This document shows positions 10,275 to 20,044 of a stretch of DNA of 64,000 nucleotides, piece after piece. The position numbers and the translations under genes were made by a program. A model generated the notes under the pieces. That model saw only the letters and a program-made list of their open reading frames with translations, was not told the DNA's origin and did no database searches. The first letter of the stretch is position 1. Every line of letters begins with the position of its first letter. The stretch comes from Lichina pygmaea (taxonomy: Eukaryota > Ascomycota > Lichinomycetes > Lichinales > Lichinaceae), in contig OY730171.1 of the NCBI GenBank assembly GCA_963422465.1, forward strand, positions 5,104,202-5,168,201, read 5' to 3'.

Positions 10275-10605
10275 TACATGGAGAAAATAAAATCACAGAG
10301 ATAATAGATTTTCTGGCAAGAGTTGGTGTACTAAGTTGAACTGGTCTAGTCTTTTCAAAGACATAAACCAGAGAAGAAGTTCTTTAAGTACTTTAGGCTT
10401 TTGAAGTAAAGTAGAGAAATTATAGAAAAGAAAAGTGGCTTGCTGTTTTTAGGTAAGAAACTTGTTACAAGTGAAAGTGATATGTTGAGTAGTCTCTTCT
10501 CTAAAACCACAGAAACATAGAGAGTATTGGAAGTCTGGAACATTTGCTCTGAAAAGAAAGCTGGCTAGTCCTATCCTTGCTGATAGAATCTGCAAGTAAA
10601 GACTA
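10275..10605 (-). mobile_element. LINE 3' fragment (minus strand)
   Basis: The reverse complement matches the 3' part of the plus-strand LINE copy at roughly 15840-16155. Shared words include ACTTGCAGATTCTATCAGCA, the C-terminal coding end (SSLVYVFEK region) and AATCACAGAGAT next to GAAAATAAAATC. Similarity ends near 10605, so the fragment is severely 5'-truncated. It belongs with the older 12893-16291 subfamily rather than the young 7003 copy. The coding part is degenerate. Confidence 0.75.
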
Positions 10606-10680
10606 GCTTTGAAGACTACCACTAATCTTCTAAAACAAAATTCTTTTGAGATACTTGTGGATTCTAACCCAGAGGTTTGA

Positions 10681-12892
10681 ATTTTTTTTTATTTTATTTG
10701 ATTCTTACACTGGTAGTAGCTTTACAGCCATGCAGATCTTCTAGCTAATAGTGAACTCCTTCAGAAAACCTTTGAAGGGATAAAAACTGAAGGCAGAGTG
10801 TGACTAGAGAATGTAACAAAAGGAATCTTGAAGTTTCTGGTAAGAGAAGAGAATCTAGGTATTGGATTGGGAATAGTGGAGTTTGAAAGCTAGATTAAAC
10901 TGGTTTAGTCTTTTCAAAGACATAAACCAGTACAAGAACTTCTGTAGTAGCTCTGGGTTTGAAATAATAGTGGTGAAGTCTTGGGGATTAAAAGAGACTT
11001 GTTGTCTTTGTCTTGAATAAAGAGAGCATGAAGAGGTGATATGTTTTGCAGTTTCTTCTGCTTGGCCACACACACATAGTGGGGTAGGGAAGTCAGGAAC
11101 TCCAGCTCTGAAAAGAAAACTTGCCAGACCAATTCTTCCAGTCCTGATTTGCAGTAGCAGACTTGCCTCAGCTTTCTGTAACTCTTTGTAGAGCTTCAGA
11201 TTGTTTTTGTGTGGCTTTTGACAGAAAGTCTGCCAGCCTGGATAGCTTCTTCTTTTCTTCTCTTCCCATTGGTCTTCCCACTCTTTAGTAAAGAGCTTTT
11301 GTAGTTCTTTCTTTGAACTAGCCTGGTTAGTAGTTATTTGACTTAACCAAGTGAATTTCCACTTAGGAGAGATAGTTGGGGATTCCTTTAAAGGTTTCTT
11401 CAAGAGAGAGGCATAGCTGGAAATAGTGGAAAAGATACTGTCAAGAAAGTATTTGAGAGGGGAGTTTTGAATAGAAGAAAGAAAACAGGCAGTGTGAAAT
11501 TTAAAGTAGAGGTCTAGAGGTAGAAGAAAAAGCTCACTCTCTAATAGAAAAGAAGGAGTGGCTTTGAAAGCACCCCCAATAAGTCTTAGGCATCTGTTTT
11601 GAAATGAAACAAGAGAAGAGATATTGGAGGATTTTCTTAGAGGGTTAAACCAGATCCCCACTGCATAGCTCAGTAGAGATCTCAGTATAGCAGTGTACAC
11701 CAGACGTGATGTGTGAACTGGAAAGCTCCAAGTAGAATAGGAAGTTCTAGAAAGAGAAGAGAGTGCTTTCTGTGCTTTTTGAAGAATAATCCTCTGGTGT
11801 TTGTGCCAGTGGAGCTTTGCATCTAGGTACACTCCAAGTACTCACACTTCTTCTTTTGGTTTGAGAATCACATTCCCCAGTCTGAGCTTGAGCTGAAGAT
11901 TGTCTGATCTTCTTCTGGAAAAATGAAGTATTTTATATTTCTCAGGAGAGAAGACTATTCCATGTCTTGCAGCCCATGATAGACATTTGAGGTGTGTGTT
12001 CTTTAACTTCAGAAGGTTACTTTTCAAGGAGTGACCAAAAGCAAGCAGATTTGTATCATCTGCAAACTCCAGGGCAGATACACCAGAAGAGGGAGTATGC
12101 ACAGTCTCATGCAATTCAGAAATGTAGAATAGAAAAAGAATAGGGGATAATGGAGAACCTTGAGAAACTCCACAATGAATAGGAATAGAATAAGACTCAG
12201 AATCATCAAAGACAAGAGTGGTAGAGCGCTTATCACAGAAGGAGTAGATCCAGAAAGCTAGCCAGGCAGGTATTCCTTTTCTTTTCAGAATTTGCTGTAG
12301 TATCTTGGGGAGAACTCTGTCATAGACTCCTGAGATATCCAGTGAGAGTAGGGATGCAACCATGCCTTCCTTCCAGACTTTTTCCACTTGGGAGGTTAGA
12401 AGGAAAAGTGCTGCTTCTGTGGATCTTCCTTTCCTAAAGCCCATCTGGATATCTGGCAATAGTCCAGCTTCTTCTGCTATCTTGCTTAGTCTGGCTGCAG
12501 CAATAGCTTCCATCAGCTTGCCTGTTGTGTTTAGCAGAGCTATAGAGCACCAGCCTTTAGCTTGATTGTAGGTTCCCTTGCCAGGTTTCCTCAAGCAGAC
12601 TGTTTTTGCACTCTTAAATCTTTCAGGGAAGTACTCCAGTTTCCAGCATGTTGAAGTCAGAATAGCTAGAGCTTGGCAGAACCTAGGCCCCAGAGCTCTC
12701 AGAAATCCATTTGGCAGCTTATCTCTCCCTCCTGCTGTGAAAGGTTTCTTCTTGGCCAGAATTTGCTCCACTTCTTCACATGTTACCTCCTGGGAGAGCT
12801 GTATCTCAGAGATAGTCTGGGAGCTTTCTGAGCCTGGTTCTGGAACTAGAGCTTTTGGAAAGAACTGTTGGAGAGGTTTGATAAGTACAACA
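10681..12892 (-). mobile_element. LINE copy, minus strand, 5'-truncated, nearly intact RT
   Basis: Closest relative of the 7003-9001 copy, on the opposite strand. The A-rich 3' end is at 10681-10700 (TTTTTTTTTATTTTATTTG on the plus strand), the 3' UTR matches 8833-8980, and RT plus the C-terminal zinc motif (LCVCGQAEETAKHITSSC) lie at 12890-10855. One in-frame TGA near 11840 replaces the CGA arginine codon seen in the other copy, a C-to-T change. Otherwise the frame is open for about 2 kb. The endonuclease part is missing. The 5' end abuts the 5' end of the plus-strand LINE at about 12890. No target-site duplication was recognised. Confidence 0.88.
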
Positions 12893-13567
12893 ACTCTCAA
12901 CCTTCTCCAGTATAATATGCAGAAAAGCCAGACATGTCAAGATCTTCTACTAGCTAACCCCAGACTCCAAGAAGTAGATCTGATTACACTTCAAGAACCT
13001 TGGAGAAATCTATACCAGGAAACAAGTACCTCAACAGTCTTCTCAGCCTTCTACTCTCTTCAAGACTAAGTGTTAGGGAGAACTCTGGTTCTAATCAACA
13101 GAAGAATACAGAGGTCAGCTATAATCTCTGTGTTCTGGAGTGATAATTTAACATCACTGGAGATAAGAGTGCAAGCAAAAGTGTTCTGGGTACATAATCT
13201 GTACTTCACACCTACAAGCCAGGAAAACTACAGAGTATCAGCAGAAGCTCTACTAGATGTACTGGCCCAGGCACTGGAGAAAGAAGAAGAACATATTCTT
13301 CTGACTGACTCAAACTTCCACCACCTATCCTGGTCAAAATCCTTCCAACTCTACTCTGAACTAGCTACTAAGTTCAAAGAACTCACAGATGATCAAGGAC
13401 TAGAGCTGGCAATAGCACCTTTCACACTAACAAGAGTAAGAACACTAGCAGAGCCTCCCTTCTCTACTATTAACTTATCTTTTATTTCTATATCACTTCT
13501 TAATTTCTTTATTTCTTCCCAGATTAACCTAGACTTCTACACAGGTTCAGACCACAGACCAGTTTAG
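12893..13567 (+). pseudogene. LINE endonuclease domain (exonuclease-endonuclease-phosphatase fold)
   Basis: The N-terminal domain of the older LINE copy. The motifs that hold catalytic residues in this fold are visible: the Asn in QYN, the Glu in LQEPW, the Asp/Asn pair in LLTDSN and the final SDHRPV. Such domains nick target DNA to prime reverse transcription. The frame changes near 13069 and ends after SDHRPV with a stop, so the domain is part of a decayed ORF. Confidence 0.75.
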
Positions 13568-16291
13568 ACAATCCTAAGTCTGGAAACACCAAAGAAAGCC
13601 AGAACCCACCAAAGAAACTGGAGAACACTAGATCTGGACTAAGTCAAGAAAGAAACTAAGAATCTTCCCTCTATTCCACCACTACTTAACAGAGAGGAAG
13701 TGGATAACTATCTGGAGAATCTGGATAAAACTCTTCAAGAACTGGCTGACAAGATAACAAGACCTCTGAAAGACTCAAAGTACACTATTCCCTGGTGGAA
13801 CTAAGAGATTAAAAAGAAAATTAAAAAGGAAATAAAACTAAGAAGAAAAGTCTTCCAAAACCAAGAACCAGTCTACAAACTTAAGAAGGTAATAAAGGAA
13901 AAGAAACACCTAATCAAGAATACTAAAAGAAAGATATTCAGAGAACAACTCCAGAACCTGGCTGAAACACAAAAGCACTGGAAAATAGCCAAGTGGGGTA
14001 AAGAAAAAGCTGGCAAACCACCAGAACTTCCAATTGTTCCAGAGCTCACAAAGCAAGATGGAGAAACTGCCAGAACTTTCACAGAAAAGGTAGAAGTATT
14101 CAAAACCCAGTTCTTCCCTCTACCTCTCCAGCCAGCACCAGAATCCCAGAACTAGCCAGCCAACCACCAACAACACCAGCTATCTCAGGAAGTCTCCAAA
14201 GAAGATATTCACAATATTCTGAAAAGGAAAAAATCTTTTATAGCTTCTGGGAAAGATACTCTACCTAATAGATTTCTAAAAGTATTAGAAGACTCTTTTA
14301 ATAAAAAGACAGCCAAAGTTCTGGAGGTCTGCTGGAAGCTAGAATATTTCTCTGACAGATACAAAGTAGCCAGAACAATATACTTGAGAAAGTCTAGCAA
14401 AGAATCCTATAGCTATACCAAAGCTTGGAGGCTAATAGCACTTCTCAACATAATTAGGAAGCTGATGGAAGCTCTGGCAGCCACAAAGCTAACTGAACTA
14501 GCTGAGAAAGAAAACCTACTACCAGAAATCCAGATAGACTTCAGAAAAAAAAGATTAACTGAGTCTACACTATTTCTACTCACTTCCCAAGTTGAAAAAG
14601 TCTGGAAGGAAGGAATGGTAGCCAGTCTTCTTTCTCTGGATATCTCAGAAGCTTATGATAGAGTTCTGCTAGAAATTCTCAAAATCCTGGAGAGAAAAGA
14701 AATTCCCAGCTGGTTTGTTAACTGGATCTTTTCTTTCACTACCCAAAGAAAAACCTCTCTTGTTTTTGATGATTCAGAATCTTCTCTTTTTCCAGCATAC
14801 TGTGGAGTCCCCTAAGATTCACCTTTCTTTTCTATTTTGTTTCTTTTCTATATTTCAGATCTTTATAATATTGTTCATACACCAGAGAAAGATGTATCAG
14901 CTCTGGACTTTGCAGATGATACAAACTTTCTGGCATTTTCCTCTTCTCTTAAAAACAATCTTCTGAAGCTAAAGTCCACTCACTCCAAGTGTTTAGAGTG
15001 GGCAAGAAAACATGGAATAAAGTTTGCACCTGAAAAGTATAAACTTCTTTATTTTTCTAGAAGAAGAACAGATAATCTTCAGCTTAGTCTAAGACTTGGA
15101 GAAGTGGTACTACAGTCTAAGGAAGAAATGTGTATTCTGGGATTACACTATAATTCCAAGCTTCTCTGGAAAAAACACCAGAAAATCATGTTACAGAAAG
15201 CTTCCAAGTTTTTCTCAGCACTTTCCAGAACTACTTTTTCTACATAGAGTCTACCTGTTCTCTCTGCTGGACTTGTCTACACTGCAATACTGAGATCACT
15301 TCTCAGCTATGTAGTAGAAGTCTGGTTCAATCTCCACAAAAAACCTTCTAATATTTCTTCTCTAAATCTTTTCTAGACTAAGTGTCTAAAAACTATAGGT
15401 GTCTTTAAAGGTACTTCTACATTTCTTATTAAAGGAGAACTATTCCTACCACCTCTTGACCTTTATTTCAAATTCAGAACAGCAACTTTCCTACAATCTT
15501 TCTATTTTTCTAATACTTCTTCTAATTCTCTCTTCTCACTTCTTTATAAACTTTTTTCCCAGATCACTGTTTTTGTTTCTACTCTGAGAACACCTCCAAA
15601 GTCTCTGTCTACTGTCACACCTAACTGGAAAGCAAGATAGCTAGAAGAACTAACCACTAACCAAGATTACTCTAAGAAATAACTTCAAGAAGTGTTTCAG
15701 AAAAAGTGGGAAGCCAGATGGCAGGCAAACAGACAGAAGTGTTCTCCAGTCTGGGAGCTATTTTGCAGACTACCCCAAAGGAAAAATCTCAAAGTTTTCA
15801 AAGACTTGAGAAAAGCTGAGGCTAGTCTTTACTTGCAGATTCTATCAGCAAGGATAGGATTAGCTAGCTTTCTTTTCAGAGCAAATATTCCAGACTTCCA
15901 ATCCCCTCTGTTTCTGTGGTTTTGGAGAAGAGACTGCTTAATATATCACTTTCTCTTGTAACAAGTTTCTTACTTAAAGACAGCAAGCCACTTTTCTTTC
16001 CTACAATTTCTCTACTTTACTTCAAAAGCCTAAAGTGCTTAAAGAATTTCTTCTCTGGTTTATGTCTTTGAAAAGACTAGACCAGTTTAACTTAGCACAC
16101 TAACTCTTGCCAGAAAACCTATCATCTCTGTGATTTTATTTTCTCCAGATACTGTATATTCTTCCAGATAATTCCCTAGTCTTATCCAAGTCTCAGTTTT
16201 TATTTCTTCAAAGGTTTTCTGGAAAAGAAAGTATGTATCTAGAAGTTCTGCACAGCTCACCAGCCAAATCAGAGTAAGAATAAAAAAAATT
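12893..16291 (+). mobile_element. LINE copy with endonuclease, older subfamily
   Basis: The most complete LINE here. An APE-type endonuclease lies at about 12893-13566 (NLLQYNMQKSQ, LITLQEPW, LLTDSNFHHLSW, SDHRPV). A charged linker follows, then RT at about 14200-15250 (SLDISEAYDRV; FADDTNFL) and a degraded C-terminal region at 15690-16085 (RIGLASFLFRANIPDFQSPL). The 3' UTR ends in an A-rich tail at 16277-16290. RT differs at many residues from the copies at 7003 and 10681, so this is a separate, older subfamily. Several in-frame stops and frame changes lie in the linker, thumb and C-terminus, and it is not active. Confidence 0.85.
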
Positions 16292-16345
16292 CTATAGTTG
16301 ACCTAGTGTAGTCTAGATACTCTAGCACTAGAATAGTGTAGGAAT

Positions 16346-16362
16346 TCAATCAATCAATCAAT
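16346..16362 (+). repeat. Short TCAA tandem repeat
   Basis: Four or so TCAA units (AATCAATCAATCAATC) sit between the tail of the plus-strand LINE and the next LINE 3' fragment. Such short units are often found as LINE 3' tails, so this may belong to another vanished insertion. Confidence 0.5.
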
Positions 16363-16364
16363 AT

Positions 16365-16540
16365 CTAGAGGTCTTCTCTCTACCAGTCACTACAAGATTT
16401 CCTTTTACTACATTCCCTAGTCACTCCGAGTCTTCAGTTTTTATTTCTTTAAAAGTTTTCTGAAGAAACTCACTCTTAGCTAGAAGATCTGCATGGCTGA
16501 AAAGCTACTATCAGTGTAAGAATCAAATAAAAATAAAAAT
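16365..16540 (+). mobile_element. LINE 3'-UTR fragment
   Basis: A severely 5'-truncated LINE copy. It matches only the 3' UTR seen at 8833-8995: CACTACAAGATTTCCTTTT, TCAGTTTTTATT, AGATCTGCATGGCTG and GTGTAAGAATCAAAT, in the same order, then an A-rich tail (AAATAAAAATAAAAATA). It ends directly at the LTR piece that starts at 16544. Confidence 0.85.
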
Positions 16541-16543
16541 ATA

Positions 16544-16718
16544 TGTTGTGCAGTGCTGTACAGAGTAGGCTAAAGTGGAACTGAGCCAAAAGACTACTAT
16601 GTCTGGACTTAGTGCCTGACATCTCTGTACTAGTGATAGATAAGTGTGGCTGCACCCACCTGCTTAGTCAGGTGACAAGGCTGACTAAGTGCCCAGTCAG
16701 GTGACTAGCTCCTGACAT
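16544..16718 (+). repeat. LTR 5' part (truncated), direct repeat of 17053-17227
   Basis: About 175 bp starting TGTTGTGCAGTGCTGTACAG are repeated with few changes at 17053-17227. Both end around CTAGCTCCTGACA. The similarity stops here at 16718, while the second copy continues into a full LTR. This could be the first half of the 5' LTR of a collapsed element or a nested fragment. Confidence 0.75.
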
Positions 16719-17052
16719 TACCCTTCTTCCAAGACTAGCATCCCTGCTAGCTGCAAGCCTCACTAAGAAGGTGCATCTCACTTACTGCAAGTAGTGTACA
16801 TACTAGCTTGAAGCCTGCACCCAGCTGTGGTGTAGCCATGCAAGGTCAGCAGGTCATGAGTGGGTAAGTGGGCCCTGTTCACCTATCACAAGTCCCCAAG
16901 GTACTTCTGTACTTCCCGGAGATTGAACCTGAAGATGTACAAAAACCTTGTCAGCACCATGTACCAGCCCAACTTGAACTCACAACTGCACACCCTAGAC
17001 AGCTGGTCTATGCTCAAGCAAGGGGTGGGGTACTGACTAAGCCCAGACATAC

Positions 17053-17399
17053 TGTTGTGTGGTGCTGTACAGAGTAGACTAAAGTGGAACTGAGCCAAAA
17101 GACTACTATGTCTGGGCTTAGTGCCTGACATCTCCCTACTAGTGATACATAACTGCGGCTGCACCTGCCTGCTTAGTCAGGTGACAAGGCTGACTAAGCG
17201 CCCGGTCGGGTGACTAGCTCCTGACAATATAAGAGAACTCAGATAGCCAGGGAGAATAGCTCTCTAGACTAAACACCAAATACCAAAGACAATAGCAAGA
17301 GAGTTACCTATCTTGCTATTCATCTATTAAGTCTCTGTCCTCCTTACCCAGACACACAGACTATCCACATTCTGTGTGAATATAGTCTGGCTCTTAACA
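17053..17399 (+). repeat. Solo LTR of a Ty3/gypsy element
   Basis: This 347-bp unit starts TGTTGTGTGG and ends CTCTTAACA (TG...CA). It has a TATAA-like box near 17227 and the same 3' word order as the LTR at 5223-5681. No gag or pol sequence is attached, so it reads as a solo LTR. It lacks the 35-bp repeat array of the 5223 copy. Confidence 0.65.
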
Positions 17400-17401
17400 G
17401 T

Positions 17402-17662
17402 GGGTAACTCTCTTGCTATTGTTATTGCTATTGTGTGTTCAGTCTGGAGAGCTATTCTCCCTGGGCATCTGGGTACTTTTATATACAGAAGTCTTTGGGG
17501 AGTTCTCCACAGAGGGGTATTGTGCTCTGTCTGCTCTGTCTGCTCTGTTCTCAGAGCAGACTCAGTTGTCAGACAGATCACTGTGGGCTGTTGTTGTTCT
17601 GTTCTTGCTAAGGTTCTGTGACCTGTCACTAAGGTCTCTGTGGCCTTGGCTGTAACAATTGA
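17402..17662 (-). repeat. Second LTR piece in inverted orientation
   Basis: Its reverse complement starts TGTTACAGCC and runs through a TATATAAAAG box to GCAAGAGAGTTACCC. About 62 bp (17402-17465) are the inverted copy of 17248-17309. Two related LTRs therefore meet tail to tail, the inner one lacking its last part. This marks the right edge of the repeat block. Confidence 0.6.
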
Positions 17663-18253
17663 TGGCCATGTTCACACTTGACAAATCATCCTGTTTCTGA
17701 TAGTGTGGATCTTTCTCTTGATTGGGCTGCTTGTGTGTACAAGTCAGTGAAATACATATTGTACTGTTAGATACTGTACATTACATGGGTGTGACTGAGT
17801 GCTGTGTACTGCTGTGTGCTGCCCACCACACATAGGGACTATACATCATTATCAGGACTCCCTCTCTCTCTCTCTCTCTCTCTCCCCAAATCAATGGTTG
17901 CACTTGTACCAAACATGTCACCTTACATCATACAGATGCTCACCCTTCTTGGTGCAACATACTCTGTACATATGATGCCACATGTGCCATCGTGTTTTGA
18001 ACAAGCTTCTTGATTCTGGACTAGCTCCACCAAAGAGTTACATCCATGGAGCCATCATGAACATCATTCACTTCAAATCTGTCGACATTCCTCCCATGGA
18101 CCCTTGATCAACCACCACAAGACACAGGACAAAGCTCCCAGCATGCCAGTCCTTCCTTGAATATCTCCCATCACCATCCGTGATCCAGTCTCCACGCCCC
18201 CCTGCCAGGCACACCTGATGCGTGGCCATTCAGACACGTACAGAGCTGATCGA
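17663..18253. other. Intergenic boundary between repeat block and host DNA
   Basis: No gene is seen. A (CT)n run lies at about 17859-17885. Base composition shifts from the AT-richer repeat block to GC-rich host sequence near 18.1 kb. Confidence 0.6.
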
Positions 18254-19045
18254 CTACCCACGACGGTCGACGAAGACAGCGCTGTTGGCCCACGAAGCCG
18301 GCGAAGTCGGAGTCTCGCGGTAATTGGACTTGAGGCTGCAGAATTGCTGGCGTTCCGCAAAGTCGACCCCTTTGCACTCGGTGTACTTGGCACAAATCTC
18401 GATGCACCTGTACATGCTGTTTGTGAAGGCCATCCCGAAGACATCTCCTAACAGAGCCAGATTACAGAAAAGCCTGAACTGCTCGCCAAAGTTGCAGTGA
18501 ATCTTCCCATTCACGGTTGGGCATTTCTCCACCTCAGGGTCGAGAGAAGGACACTGCTCAGACGAGCTGTCGATGTTGATGTTTTCGACAGAGGGCAACG
18601 TGGAGGTGATGTACTCGGTCTTCATGGTGCAGACGGAATCCGTGTGGTTCCAGCCCACTCCGACGCAGTCCTCGTCCTCGGAGCAGGTGTTGACGCAGGT
18701 GATGAAGGAGTCAGTCGTCGCCTGCCTTAAGGTGGCGTGATCGTTCTGGACGCCGCAGTAGATCTTGTGCAGATCACCGTTGGGCGTGACACGCGTGTTG
18801 CCATTCAGCGAGGGGCACTCGTAGATGTTGTTGGCGAACGAGCCCTGATCCTTGCAGGTGTACTCGAGGCACTCATCCTCCGGTGGGTGGATGCTTCCTT
18901 GGGTCAGATGGACAAGCTCCGCCTGACCAGGCCGGGGGGACGTCCCGATCGTGAGCTGGGCGTCGACGCGGTTGACGGACGCATACGAGGCCGACGTTCC
19001 GGCCAGCCAGGTGCTGGCGACAAGGACGAGCGTGCCGATGGCCAT
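18254..19045 (-). CDS. Secreted cysteine-rich protein with two PAN/apple-like modules
   Basis: A single-exon ORF of 263 aa. I chose ATG 19045 because it places a signal peptide directly at the N-terminus (MAIGTLVLVASTWLAGTSAS). A longer reading would need a non-ATG start. The mature part has about 16 cysteines in two similar modules (about 75-145 and 165-255). Each runs CPxxNG ... C ... CxxxC ... C.GV ... C.xK, for example CVNTCSEDEDCVGVGW and CIEICAKYTECKGVDF. This spacing resembles PAN/apple domains, which bind proteins or sugars outside the cell. No transmembrane segment or GPI signal is obvious. It is the first host-like gene beside a large repeat block, a setting common for fungal effectors, but an effector role is only inferred. 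Confidence 0.7.
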   Translation of the reverse strand: MAIGTLVLVASTWLAGTSASYASVNRVDAQLTIGTSPRPGQAELVHLTQGSIHPPEDECLEYTCKDQGSFANNIYECPSLNGNTRVTPNGDLHKIYCGVQNDHATLRQATTDSFITCVNTCSEDEDCVGVGWNHTDSVCTMKTEYITSTLPSVENINIDSSSEQCPSLDPEVEKCPTVNGKIHCNFGEQFRLFCNLALLGDVFGMAFTNSMYRCIEICAKYTECKGVDFAERQQFCSLKSNYRETPTSPASWANSAVFVDRRG

Positions 19046-20044
19046 TGCAGGTGTGGGATGCTTGGACCGTGGAATGTTCGACAGCACCGACACGGAGCCC
19101 AGTGAAGAGTGAGGGCTCTTGGTAAGAGGTTCTGACGTCTTGCTTGTCGTCTGCTAGGCGGACCGTCGAGGGCAGCAAGCTGGACTCCGGAGCGAGACCG
19201 AGGCTTAAATAGCAGTGGAACAGGCGACCAAGGCTTCCATGACGCCCACGGGGGACGGTCTGAGATTCTGCCCTTGCCGACTTTGATACAGCTGCAGGCG
19301 CCAATTTGAGCAGGATAAGCCTCATCAGGACGGGCAACATGGATCAGAGGTCATCGACAGGACAAGTGGAGCATGACAGACATTCTCGTGAGGTCACGAT
19401 GTGCTCTGCAGTTCTGTATGGCCGACATGGCTGTCTTGATCTGGTGGTTATCGACCAATACTTTGTGCAGGTGTTCAACGTTGCCTGTAAGGAAAACATA
19501 TATTGATGAACCTCCTTCTGGAATTGCAGGGTTGTTGTAGGGTCCAACCATCGTCACGACGAATCAGTTTCCGCTGATCAGCGATTGTGCTGCCCGAATT
19601 GGGTGTTGTCGGCCTGGGGGCTCGCTGCCAGAGCGCTGGTCACGTGAGAAGCAGAGAATTTCCCTGTATATTACGGTACTGTTAGATAGCGACATTCAGA
19701 GAATCAAGAGAGTCTTACGCGCTGGGAGCCTCTTCCGTACGACGCCGACGCCGCACGCTGACCAGTCGCCTGGCCGCTCAACAGTCATGAGCTTGGAATC
19801 GCTGATTCGAACTGTATCAGACTTTGACAGGTGTACGGTACGGGGTACCGGTACTCCGTACGTACGTAACGTATGTACCGTATCGCATGTCGGATGGCTG
19901 GTGCCAATGCCTGGCAGGAGAAGTACCAGTACGTATAAACATCTCCATACTCGTATATGAGAAGGATGTTAATCTGCTTATGCTGGCTCGCAGCGCAGTG
20001 ATTGGCTTGAATCCACTGACCACACAGCCTGAGACAGCTTCTGC
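19046..20044. other. Intergenic region with a GTAC-rich patch
   Basis: No convincing ORF is seen. At 19832-19890 lies a run of GTAC/CGTA words (GGTACCGGTACTCCGTACG and following). It is one of the recurrent intergenic GTAC patches described in the findings. The promoters of the secreted protein gene (minus) and the transporter gene (plus) must lie here. Confidence 0.6.

Noticed and set aside
10681-16291. Twin-priming inversion of one LINE
   Set aside because: The plus-strand part has its own RT, C-terminus and tail and is clearly divergent from the minus-strand part, so these are two insertions.
17859-17885. Promoter element in the CT run
   Set aside because: It is a plain dinucleotide microsatellite with no nearby plus-strand gene.
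18254-19093. Longer start for the secreted protein
   Set aside because: The extra 16 residues begin with GTG. The ATG at 19045 gives a clean signal peptide.
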